From: Epinephelus fuscoguttatus
Taxonomy: Eukaryota; Chordata; Actinopteri; Perciformes; Serranidae
DNA: 64,000 nucleotides
Reading direction: 5' to 3'
Assembly (NCBI RefSeq): GCF_011397635.1
Contig: NC_064761.1
Coordinates: forward strand, 37,288,143-37,352,142
The notes below the pieces were generated by a model. It saw only the letters and a list, made by a program, of their open reading frames with translations, made no database searches and was not told the DNA's origin. Shown piece after piece: positions 45,701-58,289 of the stretch (position 1 is its first letter; the number at the start of each line of letters is the position of its first letter). The position numbers were made by a program, and so were the translations under genes.

Positions 45701-48700
45701 TTAAGCCGCCTTTGCATTTATACGCAGAACCAAACAATGGTGACGTCATTGTGCTCCAGTGTGTGATTTTAGACAGTGTGCTGGCATTCTGGAAGCAAAA
45801 GAGGCGCAACGGGCGTGAAGTCTAACACCACAGTGTTGGCTTCTAGTGTGACATTTAAGATAGACATTGGCAGCGCTTTCAAAACAAAACAATGGCAGAA
45901 ACACAGCAATAACAGTGATTTACCATCCCCATTATATGGTAGCTGATTTTGTCCTCTGCTGCGAGGGTAAGGAGCTCCCTCATTTTTTCCCAATTTGCAG
46001 ACATTTTCAGCTGCATTCTTCTTTGAGTTAGCTGCTAACTGCTTTCAGCTGGTGTTGAATGTAACATTCTTGTTTACCAAGCATCTAGTCTCCATAGTAG
46101 ACCAGTGGTTTCCATCTTTTTGGTTTTGTGACTCCTTAAATCAAAGCAGTGTCTACTTTTTCTTCTTGTCAGAGATATTGGCAGTTTAATCAAAGATTTT
46201 TTTTTGTCGCATATTGCTTCATTTGATGGACTTTTGGGAGACTTGAATATGTGAAAAATGTCAAGTATACAGCTTAGAACAACGCCATGAAGAAAAATGA
46301 ATTTTTGTATAACATTTTCATTCCCTCTGGAATTTATTCAAACCTTGCCTGTGCCTCATGCACTAAAGAGGGTGTAATTCTTTTTCCAGGCGTCCAGGGC
46401 TGACCATTCACCCTCCTCCAGCCACCGTCAGTATTCAGAGGTCTCAGACGTCCCGTGAGACCACCACACGGATCACGCTGCCGTCTCACCCTGCTATTGG
46501 GGCTCAAAAACCTCAGCCTCCACACACCATGACACAGGTTACTGTTATTTGACAGCTGCTTATAAAAATGAAATTTTAAATTTAAACTGTGACTGAACTG
46601 AACTTCTGGTTCCCCCACAGAAGCCCATCTTCAGTCCTGTGACACCAGTAGCTGCAGCAACTGTGGCACCAATTGTTGCCACTAACACTGTGCCATCAAC
46701 AACAACAATAGGTACTTTACTTCTACTTAACTTTTGTACATTCATTTCTACAAGCGAGGCACGAAACTCAGAAACGTTTGACTTAAGGCACAAAAAATAA
46801 GCCACAAATTATCATTCTTACTCACATTATTGATAATCTGGTCTTCTTCATGTTTAGGCTCTGTGCCACATACCCAAATGACCAGTAACACTATTGTCAC
46901 CATGACGATGGCCTCGCACTCCTCTCATGCTACAGCAGTGACCACCTCTGCCATCCCTGTTGGTGAGTTTGTCTCGTTGGCAGGAACACTGTTGTGTGCT
47001 TCACAAGCAGGAGGCGTTATCATATTGTATTTTAACACATCTTTCTCTAAACCATTCCTCTGTGTTGTTTACAGCGAAAGTTGTCCCTCAGCCCATCGCC
47101 CACTCTTCATCCCGCGTGCAGCCCGACTACCCCGGAGAGAGAACCAACCTCATCCCCATCCCAGGCCATCGGTCGTCTCCTAACCCCGTCACCATGGAAG
47201 CAAGAAGTGACAACAGGTGAGCACACAATGTTGGAGCCTCCCTTATCAGCTTCATTTACATGCACTAAATATTCAGTTCTTTGTGCTCATTCTGAAAAGA
47301 TAATATTCCTACTAAGATATGAATATGCCATTAATATTCATGTGTACATGCAGCCATGCATACTTGGATTAACATGCCCTAACATTGTGTCAAAATATAG
47401 AGAAGTTAAATCATTTGTGCCATTTTTGCATCAATTTTTTTATTTGATTTAAGTTTTCATGTGGTGACATTGGGCTGGGCGATATGACCAAAATCTCATA
47501 TCCCAATATAGGACATTTCATATCCCGATAATGATACCTGTCCAGATTAGCACATTTTAATCCAATGAATGAAAAGTTTATTGTCGCCGTCTCGCTGCCT
47601 CTCTGTGCTTTCTCAGCGCTGCGGGGCTGAGCCCTCAGTGTGTGCAGCACAGCAGAGACAGACAGTGGTGGAGTTGTCGACAACTAAACTCATTATGTTA
47701 CTATAAGTGCCGTAAAAGCTTTGCGTCACAACGATATAAACGATAGAGCAAAATATGAAATGATAGACATTTTTCTCTTGTCACACGATATGTATTGTCA
47801 TATCACACAGCCCTACGGTGGCAGATTTTTTGGACTGTGCGAACACAGCCTCGCTTTCAGTCCTTCAGCCACCCCCTCGAAAAGGTCGGCGTTGCAATAT
47901 TTGCACATATCCAAAAACATGTTGCCTGCCAACCCATTAACTCTACTTAAAAGTCATTGTGTTTCTCCTTACGACCAGAAATGTGGGCTTTTCTTCTGGG
48001 CATGGACCATCGTTGTTGCAAACACTCACTCACACACAAACCAGCTCACAAATGCTCACCTGACACAATTGAGCAGCTCTGTCTCCCACACATGTAGCAC
48101 TGCACTGTATTGCGCGTGTGCTACTGCAGTCATTTCATTCATCCCACAGACTGATTCAGCGCAGCACGTGCAGACTAATTAACAGACAGATTAAACAGAG
48201 GAGCAGCTCTGTGTGTTTCAGTGTTGCTGGAGAACTTGTGAGTGGCATGACCCTTTATTAATATAGACGGAGTTGTCTAAATCTACATCTTGCATCGATA
48301 TATCGTACATAGTCGTTATATCGCCCAGCCCGAATATTCCGAATGTGCTGTACACATGTCCATAGACTGCTACCAAAACCTTAATAATATCAGCGTGTCC
48401 CACATTTTGATCGGAAAATTCAAAATGTGGAAAAAGGTCTCAGCATTTATTTAATCTTTTTATTATTATTATTTTTTAATGTTCTCATTTCTGTATTGAT
48501 TTATACATTTATTTATTTACTGATACTTTTTTCATTTTCCAAGATAAACCTGTTGATGGAAAAAAAGGTTAAACACATCCTCTTGGCTTGAAAAATAAAT
48601 TGTTTTACCAGCTATTATTGACTAGTTTGTTGTTGTTTTTTTTGTTTTTTTGTTGTTGTTTTTTAGCAGATTTCATTCATCAAAGGAAAAAATGGAGGGG

Positions 48701-51700
48701 TTGATTTGTAGTTATGATCTCTATATAAATATGTGGATGTGGAGAGTATGAAGACCATAAAAATCTTGTATTAACATCCATTGCTGACAGAGTTACACGA
48801 TGAATAAAATGTGATTAAGATGTACTTTTTATTTTTATTTTGTAATGTTTTATTTAACTTGGTTGTTTAATTAACATTGGGGTCCTTTTTTCCGAAGAGA
48901 CTTGTGTCGAAAAATAACTTATAAACATAAAGTTTAAGTGTAGACGGAAGCACAGATAATTTACAGACACAGTTTTCACAATTAAGAAAAGCATTTACAA
49001 GTGCAAGTGCAAATACACAATTACAACCGTATAAAATGTTGAAGTGAAATAAACTTAATATGTTTTTGGAGCTCATCTCATTCGTATGCAGCACAGTATC
49101 TGAACCCACTTTTACAGCTAATGTTCAGACGTCCTGTGACCTGTAAGGACTGTATTTAAGTGTAACCAGAGAGCAGAGGTAACTGGGCAGTTTTTGCAGT
49201 CGAGCCTTATAAATAAACAACATACAGTGCTGCTCCCTTCTGTTTGTCAAGGAGGACGATGTGTTAACCTCAGGAGTACAGATACGTTACTGAGATGACG
49301 ATGAGCGTTGGATTAATCTTGTATGTTTTCTTTTGAAGGCCTTCTGTTCCTGTGCAGTTCCAATATTTCCTGCCGGCGTACTCCTCGTCATACCCTCTGA
49401 CACACACCTACACCCCCATCAGCAGCTCTGTATCGACCATCCGACAGTATCCTGGTAAGTCCTGCTAACCAGTGTTGCTTTACGGGTTGTCACAGCTAAA
49501 CTTATTATTTGACTTGACATTTAAAAGTCTGGAAATGTTGACAAAATATGCTCAAGTAAGTGTTGTGAAATGTGAAACCCGTCATTTCGTGGCACACAGA
49601 TCTAATTTGAGCTCTCTTCCCCCTCTCAATAAGTTACTCCTCAAGCTCCGAGTTCAGCGCTGCCCACCCAAGCTGGAGTAGGCGTGGCAACCACTGTCCA
49701 TCTCAACCACATGCAGCTGATGGCAGTGGATCGGATCGGTCTCCCCTCTGCACAAATCAGCACCCAAGGGATCCAGCCAGCACCAATCGCTGCACAGGGC
49801 ATTCAGCCTGCGCCAATAGGAGTGCAGGGCCTGCACACGTCTGCACCCATAGGCACACAAGGCCTACAGCAGGCACCAATAGTCACTCAGCAGCAGCAGC
49901 AACAAGCACAGTCTGAAGCAAAGCCAGGTGATCATGAAACATTGGCTTTTACTCAAAATGACACGGTGTTGATGAGTGCGTCGCCGTGTCGTGGGCTGTT
50001 TGTAACACTTGTTTTAATTTCATTCAGGGGTTGTTTTGGCTGATGGTTTTGTTGCGAGCCCCATCAGCAGCACATTCAGCACCACCCAGCCAGTCGCCAC
50101 CATGGTGCAGGCACACACGCAGGGAGGAGTAGGAGGAGCCCCCACGCTGGTCTCCTCCCCTAGACCCAGCATCCTCCGCAAGAAGCCTGCTAATGAAGGG
50201 TGAGTATGAGCACATCATATGAGACAGTGGCTCCAAAACGACGGCAGCATCATGCTGATCCAGTGTGTCATCATACACTGCATCACTGCTTTGCAGAATC
50301 AAAAGAGGCATGGCAAGTGTGACATGTAACAAACAGTGTCAGCTTCTCATGTTACATGTAACATACCCGTCGACAGTGCTTTATGAACAACAACAATGGC
50401 ATTTACATTTCAGTAACAATCATCTCTGTCCCAAAATGTCACACCTGTGCCGCCCATGATCCTGTCCTGTTTATACAGACACAGCTTTGGTTCTGTTACT
50501 ATCTTCTGTGACTGATTAAAGGCGAGACCACTTTGTCCCCCCATTCCACGATCATACCTTACATACAGCACAGCGAGGTGGCATAACGGCATGAAATTCC
50601 TGCCTTGAACAGGTGGGGTAAAAGGGGCTTGTGTATCGCGTGCAAGAATACTTTCATATTCATCTCCAAACCCTCTCTTACTTTTTTTCTGTAAGGTTTG
50701 TTTGTACGAGGGCTCCAAGACAGATTCAGTAAACTCTCCTAACGGCTCAGAGGTGTCTTAAAATGCTTATTTCAACCGGATGAATGAGATATTCTAGAGA
50801 GTATCGCTTGTTTATTTGCCGAGTCATTCCAGACTTTGGTTACCCTAACCCAACCCTCTGTACATTCAATAACGAATCACTGGACTTTTGAAAGGGGAGC
50901 TATGATGCTTTTATTTGTTTTTCCTTTTCCTTATGTCGGATGTTCATATTAACGGTGGCTAGAGTTTTAGATAATAATGTAATCATTAGGGATGTTCCCA
51001 GCGACTAATTTCCCTGTCGACTAAATGAAAATTTTAATTAAGACTAGTCGAAAAAATGAAAACACTCAGAAAACAGTCAAAATTTAGCTCAATTTATTGT
51101 TGAGTATTTGAAACATTGTCCCAAAAATACTGTCTGCATTAAGAGCCCTTTGAAGCCTTTAATCACAGTCCTCAACAACCATGTCGGATTTGAAATGCTG
51201 CTGAAGTACGAGACACTTTGCGCCATGTTGTATGAATGTGAACATGATGGCATTAACCATTAAACAAACATCTAAAATAAATAATAGCCCCTGAAATGTG
51301 GGGCACATTGAACCTTGCAGATAATCCCACAGAAATGATAGCAGTTCACTTTAAAGTTAATAAAACATCTAAATTATAATTAAATTTCAGCTGAAATGGT
51401 GGTGACATCAAGTCATGTGACGGTAGTGTAGTTTGTGTATAGCCTAACATTAGGTTTTTACTTCTGGCGATTGCATTTAGGCTTCAGTAATCCTGAAAAT
51501 GGTGTTCATTGGTGAAAATTGTCTCGCTGAACAAAATGTTTAAGTATCATAGACATTTGTTTGCCACAGAGCTTATTTTCAGCAGTAATTAAATCCAATG
51601 GAAAATCCCACAGGCTTTTTGGTAAGGGAACCAAAACTAGATCCCTGGAGAACTCTGTGATGGAACAGAGATGCTGAAATATGCAAGACCCAGAAAAGCT

Positions 51701-54700
51701 GACCAGTCAGACCAGATTGGGCTTTCTTAGGAGGGTGCTTAAAGAGACAGGTGCTAAAACGGAGCATGTCAGACAGTGTGAATAAAGATGTTCTAGCACA
51801 GAGACAGCCTGAGGAAAATAAAGTGTCTCTTAAAAATTAAAGCATGTAACATGTTTTAGTAGAAACCAAAACTACAAGTATGAACCTGAAAATGACCGTA
51901 ATAGTCTTTAAACATGTCTTTTCAGTGGCACACGTTAACTTTATTACAAGGTGACTCCAAATAAAACTTGACAGAAACTGAAGTTTAAACAATTATTCCT
52001 TTTACCAAATCATTCCTGCTTGTCTTTGTGTTTCAGTTGTGTTCGTAAGAACCTGATCCCAGCTCAGCCCAGTGAGCCCAGTGGTGGCAGAATCGACAGT
52101 GGAGTGAGAGGAGCAGGATCTCCCCGACCTGCAGGGTGAGCCGCTGTCACAATGATCACATCAGTTACTTTGTTTTCAGTGTGTTATGATACGAGTGTGT
52201 GACCTGACCTTTTGATTCCTCTCTCAGTGTGAAACCCAAAGCCGAGGTCCACATGGCAGTGGCCCCTCCTGTCATGGCTACAGTAGAAGCACTGCCTTCT
52301 CAGGGAGGAGAGCAGCAGGCTGTGTCCTCAAATGCTCAGCACCTCGCCCAAGCCATCCCCACCATGCTCGCCACGCCGGGGCCTGTACCTCCCTCTCAGC
52401 CCTCCACTGTCCTCTCAGCCCTTCCAGCAGCCATGGCTGTAACTCCTCCCGTTCCTGCTTCAATGGCCAACACTGTGGCCTCCCCTACTCAGCCTGCAGC
52501 CAGTAGCACTGCAGCCTGTGCTGCCAGCTCTGCCTGCCCAGATCTGAAAATTAAACAGGAGGTGGAGACCATGGACACCTCCCAGCCAGGTGAGGAGCAA
52601 ATCAATCATGAGTGAAATTACTTAATGTTAAATTATAGGAAACTGAAGACTGTCTTTATCTCTTTCCCTCAGATCCCAATGCGAACCTGTCATCAGCCCC
52701 AGCCCTCACCACCCAGGCCTCCACCCTGAACACTCCTGCCACAGGAGATCTGATCCCCGGGGCCTCCCCGAGGAAGAAGCCCCGCAAGCAGCAGCATGTT
52801 ATTTCTACAGAGGAGAGCGAGATGGTGGAGACCAACAGCACAGATGAGGAGAAGGCCCCAGGCAGGCCCATCACTGGCAGGGCTGAGAGGCGCGAATCTC
52901 CACCAAGGGAATATGTTGGTATGTAATTTAATGCCATCTATTGTTGCAGTGATGATGATGATGTTTGTCATCTGCACTTGTTCAACGCTTGTTTTTTCCT
53001 TCCAGATGAGGAAGGAGTGCGTTATGTACCAGTCAGGCCTCGACCACCTGTTACTCTGCTGCGCCACTACAGGAATCCCTGGAAAGCTGCCTACCACCAC
53101 TTCCAGAGGTACAGCGACATCCGGGTCAAAGGTCAGTAGCTCCCTGCTCTCAGGTGGAAATGCTTTAATAGCAAATGAGAATTATAGCTGCTGCGCAGTG
53201 ATGGGTTGGGTCCGGGCATTTTTAGGCAATTCTGAGCAACAAGCATAAGAATTGGAAGACATTTAGGAATTTAGCAACACAATCTGCCTTTTGCATCAGC
53301 TGAGGCTTGAACTCACAACCTCTGAGACTAAGGATCAGTTTCTATCTCACTGAGCTAATTAGTCAGTGACAATTTATGTGTAGCTTCACAAACTGACTAA
53401 GCCAGACGTGCAGGTTTAGCAGCCGTCCATGCATGGAAAAGCAGATTTCAAACCACTGTAAAAAATTCAGTCATCGAAACAAAAATCTGAATATACACAT
53501 ATTGCATCTAGACAGCATGGAGATGTTGGTAATTTATTTTAAAAATGATTGATTTGCTCCATAAGTGAAAAATTGCCATTTTTACATTGACTCAAATTGT
53601 TCACATTAGAGCAAAATTCAAAATGCTGTCAAAAATTCAGTTTTTGAGATACAGTTCTGAAATTTGCCACACATCATCTACCATGACTCTAGAATTTTGT
53701 TATTTTTTTCATGAACATTGAAGATTTATTTAGCAAGAATTTGCATGTATATGTTTACAGTACCGTTTACAGTCAAACATTTTGATGCACTGTAGGCTCA
53801 ATTTTTGATAAATCAAAAATCTGAGAAACATAGTTTTTGTAGGACAGTCTGGAGATGCTCTGTAGCAAGTTTGGTGTCAATTGAGCAAAAATTGTGGGAG
53901 GAGATAGGTTTAAGAAGTTTTACAGTTTTTGGAAAAAAAACAGTGAACTTCATAATTTTTAATAGGTTTAAATGTACAAAAGTTTCTTCAGTATTGGGGC
54001 TACAGTTAGATGAAAGTTGGGAAGTTGTAGCATGTATGGTTGATTTGTTATACAGCTGAGGATATCTGGCATGAGACTGGACCTTTGTGCAAAGTTTGGT
54101 GAGTTTTCACCCATGGGAAGTATGATTTCCTTGGAAGAAGAAAGAAGAATACCTAGGATTACAATAGTATCCTAGCAGCTTAGCTGCCCGGACCCTAATG
54201 ATGGATGGCAGCTTGATGTGCCTCCACGCTGGTAACAGCCATGTCCAGAGGCATTATGTTTTCAGGTTGTCTTTTCTCATGAATGAATGTCTAATAGGGT
54301 AAAATGATGAAGTGATTTTGTATCTAGAGGGTTAAAGGTCAGGTTCACTGTGACATCATAATGTTCTTTTCTGGCCATTGTTAAACACCATGACTCAGGA
54401 ACAGAGACATTAGGTCTGATGCTGAATTGGTGACACTACTCCTGAGTTTGTAGCTTCACTGTAGCAACATCCATATCTAGTGTTGTTTACTCTCATGGCA
54501 ACATACACATCTGGACAGACAAGGACGTAAACTGCAGCTAGACTGGTTGGTGGAGGCGTACAACAGCGAGGCGGTAATTGTAGTTGTTTCTAACAACAAC
54601 TGTTTTCTTTCCTCTCAGAGGAGAAGAAGGGCAGCTTACAGGATATGGCGAACCAGAGAGGAGTGGCATGCAGAGCACAGGGCTGGAAGATTCACCTGTG

Positions 54701-56843
54701 TGCTGCACAGCTCAGGCAGTTGGTGAGTGCTGACCCCAGACCTGCAACAATATAACTCTGAAGTGTTGTTTATCTGAACTGTCTCCTCCACAAACAGACA
54801 GACAGGTTACATATTAGCCCAAATGAATTCTGACTGTGCTGGAGAGGAATTTACGTCCCCAGAGGTACGCTGCACAACACACTAACGAGCAACAAAAACA
54901 AAGCGACTGCTCGACTTGAAGCTACAGTATCTCAGTCCACTGAGGGGTTTCTGACTGACTGTTCGAATTTCCAACTGTCAAGGGGCAGCCCAAAAATTTA
55001 TGTTGAACTTCTTGCAACAATCTGACCACAATAATGTAAGACACATATTGGTTAGAATTAAAATATTCCAACAAAAAGACCACATTCACAGATCACAAAA
55101 TGGTGACAGCTTACTACTTAATATTCATGTTTTGATTGGACTTCTGTTAACACACTGTGTTTGTTACTTGATTTGTAGTCGAGTTTAGAACATGATGTGT
55201 ACAGCCGCCTCTCCACCCTCCAAGAGGGCCTGATCCCTAAGAAGAGAGCAGGCTCCGATGACGACCTTCACCGAATCAACGAGCTTATACAGGTAAGATT
55301 GTTGCTACAGACTGAGACTTTAAAATGTACAGTTATCTACTCAGATATTTGCAGTCATTGCCATAGTAACCATGTACTCCCAACGCTCGCAGAGACAGGA
55401 AAAAACAGTACGCTTCTTCACACACAAGAGAGTTGAAGAGCGAGTCTGTTGCGTTAACTGCGTTGCATCTGTTTTTATAAAAGTGCTTTTGATACTGTAT
55501 CTCAAATGTGACTTTGACTTGCAAATGAAAGCGTGTTGGCCATTTCATAGAAAATACCGAGATGTATATCGTGTTACTGTCATTCAGCCTGTAAATACCG
55601 AGATATGAATTTTTGTCCATGTCACCCAACCCTTGGACCAACCACTGCTGGGAGATAAAAAAAAAAATGTGTTACTTACTGTGCGCCGCTTGTGATTTAT
55701 TTTACTGGGAATATCGCTACAGACACCCAGTTTGTTATACTGCAAATGCAAGGGCTTATATCATAGGATCAGTCTACACTGTGTTAATTCATACAGCGAT
55801 AAATGGTAACTTAACAGACATTTATTTGAATTAAAACCTTGAGATCATGACTTTAAGGCAAATAAAGTTGCTAAGTTTTGTTAAAACTTCAAAATTTTTG
55901 TGACATTGATTGACACAAGGTTTAAGCAGGAGTTATAGTTGTGTGCAGACCCTACGCGCATGGCCTACGCCGTTGTGAGCATTTTTACTTGTGTGGTGGT
56001 GTGTCCGTGTCGCTCTGCAGTTACACCTCCAAAACACTAGTAGGCAGCGGAGGTTTCTGTGAAGTGCTGTAAAGATTAGTTGATTCAAAACACACATTAA
56101 ACACACATTAAACATGGCTTAATAGAGACAACTTCAAACACAAGTACACAAATCAGCTTCATTGTAACTCGCAACATTCAGAGACAAACACTTGTCTTTA
56201 CCTGGACACATTTTCCCCACAGATACAACATGCTAACGTTATTAGCACAAGCCTATGGCATTTTACATTGTATAAATTAGCCTGGCAGCCAGCGACCTTT
56301 CTTTCTTCTCATATAAAACCAGGGACAACAGCAACATCTAACTAAGGTAACGGCACACAATTTGGCTCCATTACAACTCACAAGGTTCACTGACAGAACA
56401 ACTGTCAACACGTTTTCCAAACAAATACAAAATGCTAACATTATTAGCGTCAGCCCATGGCATTTTACATTGTATAAATTAGCCTAGTGACGAGCGGAGA
56501 TTTCCTCTTCTCATATGAAACCTGGATAAATCCCAAAGTACAAATCCCTTAAGGATCGACGTAGAGCCTACGCCTTAACTACAGCATCAATTCAACGCAG
56601 AATTATAAATTCCCTATTAGGATGCCTGCTGTTACAATACAAAACCTGCTCTCTCTTCACAACTCTTTGTGCGTTTGTCCTCAGGGTAACATGCAGCGCT
56701 GTAAGCTCGTGATGGACCAGGTGACCGAGGCCAGAGACACCATGATGAAAGTGCTCGACCACAAGGAGAAAGTGCTGAAGCTGCTCAACAAGAACGGCAC
56801 CGTCAAGAAGTCCTCCAAACTGAAACGTAAAGAACGGGCATAA
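42748..56843 (+). CDS. sap130: Histone deacetylase complex subunit SAP130, 20 coding exons
   Basis: Nuclear subunit of the Sin3A-HDAC co-repressor; the C-terminal part binds the Sin3-HDAC core (family knowledge). Exons: 42748-42859, 42945-43210, 44683-44850, 44939-45065, 45194-45309, 45397-45521, 46390-46537, 46621-46711, 46858-46962, 47075-47216, 49339-49454, 49634-49927, 50028-50199, 52037-52135, 52228-52589, 52673-52918, 53006-53131, 54619-54722, 55179-55292, 56685-56843. Sum 3192 nt, 1063 residues plus TAA, all phases consistent; human SAP130 is of similar length. The start MSSQQFPRHGLPASSG is the family N terminus. Most of the protein is disordered and rich in Pro, Thr, Ser, Ala and Gln. 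A peptide repeat lies at 549-589, a sumoylation-type IKQE at 802-805, a basic nuclear signal PRKKPRK at 847-853, and a conserved folded region from about 897 to 1063 with a helical, Lys-rich end. Exon 7 has the weak donor GTTACT. Fish may have a second copy; a or b not decided. Confidence 0.95.
43480..44660. repeat. Dispersed repeats in sap130 intron 2 (third-exon upstream)
   Basis: The 1.47-kb intron 43211-44682 contains a stretch (about 43900-44160) with ATAGCTAGACCTGTCCCCAC and AAACCAATCACAACTGCTTC, and an AGGGACACTTTGCCAATTCT terminus at about 44429. These are patterns of common fish repeats. No complete element with both ends was found. Confidence 0.45.
47217..49338 (+). other. sap130: sap130 intron 10 with inverted-repeat elements
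   Basis: GT-AG intron of 2.1 kb. It holds a GGGCTGGGCGATATGACC terminus at 47472 and its inverse TTATATCGCCCAGCCC ending 48331. An inner terminus CATATCACACAGCCCTA ends near 47815, so either one 860-bp element or two overlapping relatives are present. The family (GGGCTGGGCGATAT) is frequent in fish. The right part of the intron is AT-rich with no gene. Confidence 0.6.
49634..49927 (+). CDS. sap130: sap130 exon 12: peptide repeat and poly-Gln
   Basis: Encodes residues 506-603. Four tandem units of about 10 residues lie at 549-589 (TQGIQPAPIA, AQGIQPAPIG, VQGLHTSAPIG, TQGLQQAPIV; DNA 49762-49884), followed by a short Gln run (CAGCAGCAGCAGCAACAA). Units differ at the DNA level, so the repeat is not very recent. 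I do not recall such a clear repeat in the human protein. Confidence 0.9.
50200..52036 (+). other. sap130: sap130 intron 13 with repeats
   Basis: A 1.8-kb intron. Near 50990-51060 is a hAT-like piece (TTAGGGATGTTCCC, CGACTAATTTCCCTGTCGAC). The part at 51395-51640 is a third copy of the dispersed repeat seen at 9.8 and 25.4 kb (AAATCCAATGGAAAATCCCA). No other gene. Confidence 0.5.
52673..52918 (+). CDS. sap130: sap130 exon 16: nuclear localisation signal
   Basis: Encodes residues 815-896, with the basic cluster SPRKKPRKQQ (846-855) followed by an acidic Ser/Thr stretch (STEESEMVETNSTDEEK). This arrangement marks the junction between the disordered part and the conserved C-terminal part. The acceptor is CCCTCAG and the donor GTATGT. 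Confidence 0.9.
53207..54200. repeat. Dispersed repeat in sap130 intron 17
   Basis: About 1 kb between exons ending 53131 and starting 54619. It ends with ATCCTAGCAGCTTAGCTGCC and CGGACCCTAATGATGG, which I associate with a common fish repeat (a CTCGGACCCTAAT-type terminus). The left side carries a possible partner, GGGTTGGGTCCGGGC. The middle contains several AAAAATTCAGT and TTTGAGATAC-like phrases. Confidence 0.4.
55927..56615. mobile_element. Inverted-repeat element with internal duplication in sap130 last intron
   Basis: Left GTTATAGTTGTGTGCAGACC and CTACG blocks are mirrored on the right (GCCTACGCCTTAACTACAGC). Two direct copies of a block of about 130 bp stand inside (about 56160-56290 and 56375-56505; both contain GCATTTTACATTGTATAAAT and TTAGCCT). 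It is a fish DNA-transposon remnant. It ends 70 bp before the acceptor of the terminal sap130 exon. Confidence 0.6.
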
Positions 56844-58155
56844 TCTCGAACCTCCTCTCCTCTGTCGGCGACCACCGCCGCCCGTCTCTGAAGGGGCGAA
56901 GGAGCTGCTCAGAATTTGGTGCTATGATTTGCTGCATACAATCGCACGCACCCTCCCTATCTGCCTGAGAGCAGACAGAGAGAAGTGACGGGAAGGCTTT
57001 GAGAAGCAGACGGCCCATCAGGAATATTTTCTCATTAACGACCCGACGCACATATTGAGCGTGGAGCATTGTAGGTTGCATTAGAGTGGCCAACTGGACG
57101 GCCCTGTCACTGTTTCCCACTCTTTTTTTGTTCATTTTTGAAGACCCCAGAGACCATTTTTACTAACTTAATTTCTGCCTCTTCTTTTAAGACAATGTTG
57201 GAACCGGCACGTTGTGATGGTTGGCACTAAATGCAGTTGCAGCAAAAACAGATGAAAGTATTTCAGTGAAGGTGATCCACCTGAGAGTTGTTGAATGGTC
57301 ATTGACAAAGAGTCCTTTAGTAAGATGTATGTATACAGACTAATCGCAGTCGTGCTCTTTTCATTAATCTGTGCCTTCATTTTGTCGGTGTACATGAAAT
57401 GGATGGGGACACGTGAACGCTGTTCCACGTGCTGTCAAAATATTCTTAAAATATCAGTCAGAGAAAAGTGTCAGGTCAGTTTCACTGCTTCCCCTTTCTC
57501 TCCAAACACCCTGCAGCTGCATTTTTCTAGTTTTGATTTCTTCAACACAGTATGGGTAAACAGTTACCTAATATCAGCCACAAGTTTAGGTGTAGTCTAA
57601 AAGATGACGAGAAACTTATATGGGTTTAGATTTTTAAAAAAAAAAAAAAAAAAAAGTACTAGATGAGAAACTAAATGTGGCAAATTGAATTGAGTTAATA
57701 TCCACAACAATGCTCTTAAAGGATGAATAGTGTCCTTAGATGGTGATTTGAAAGCGAGAACATACTGCATATGCATAAAGCCAAGATGACTTTACATTTA
57801 AACTGCCATGAGTCGACAACTTAATCCAAAGTGAATGGATGTCATGGTGGTAAAAACAATATTTTCATTTAGTTTCAGGAAGTGAAGTGCTTGAAGCGAG
57901 TTCCCTCGTGTGATCTTACTGGTGGATTGAATTCATGTAAATCACTGTAAATGTGCTTTTGGTTTTTTCCATTGACCTGGTTTTTCTTTCAAGTTTTGTA
58001 CTCAATGAAACATTTTGTGCCGTGTGATGTGCTGCTGCTTCATTTTGCAGAGTGTAGCGATAATGACGTTATGAGATGAAGTGAGCCTGAAACATCCAGC
58101 TATTGTACATTGTTTTCGTCTGTGTAATTATAGTAAAGATACTTAAACAATACCA
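56844..58155 (+). other. sap130: sap130 3' UTR
   Basis: Starts after TAA at 56841-56843. No AATAAA is seen near its likely end. AGTAAA at about 58132, a known variant signal, is followed by T/G-rich sequence near 58190-58215. An A-run lies at 57632-57655. Frames within it are not genes. Confidence 0.45.
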
Positions 58156-58289
58156 GATACACTGTTAAGTCTGTATATCACTGTTTGCTATAAGCGTGTG
58201 TGGTTTTTTTTATACTTGGTTGAAAGATTTTTTTACATTTTTCACTTTAATTTCTCATTGTGATGTCTGTTTTTTATAGAAACCCATTT

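Noticed and set aside
52693-53100. 135-codon - strand frame opposite sap130 exons 16-17
   Set aside because: Shadow of the coding exons; it also spans their intron without splice logic.
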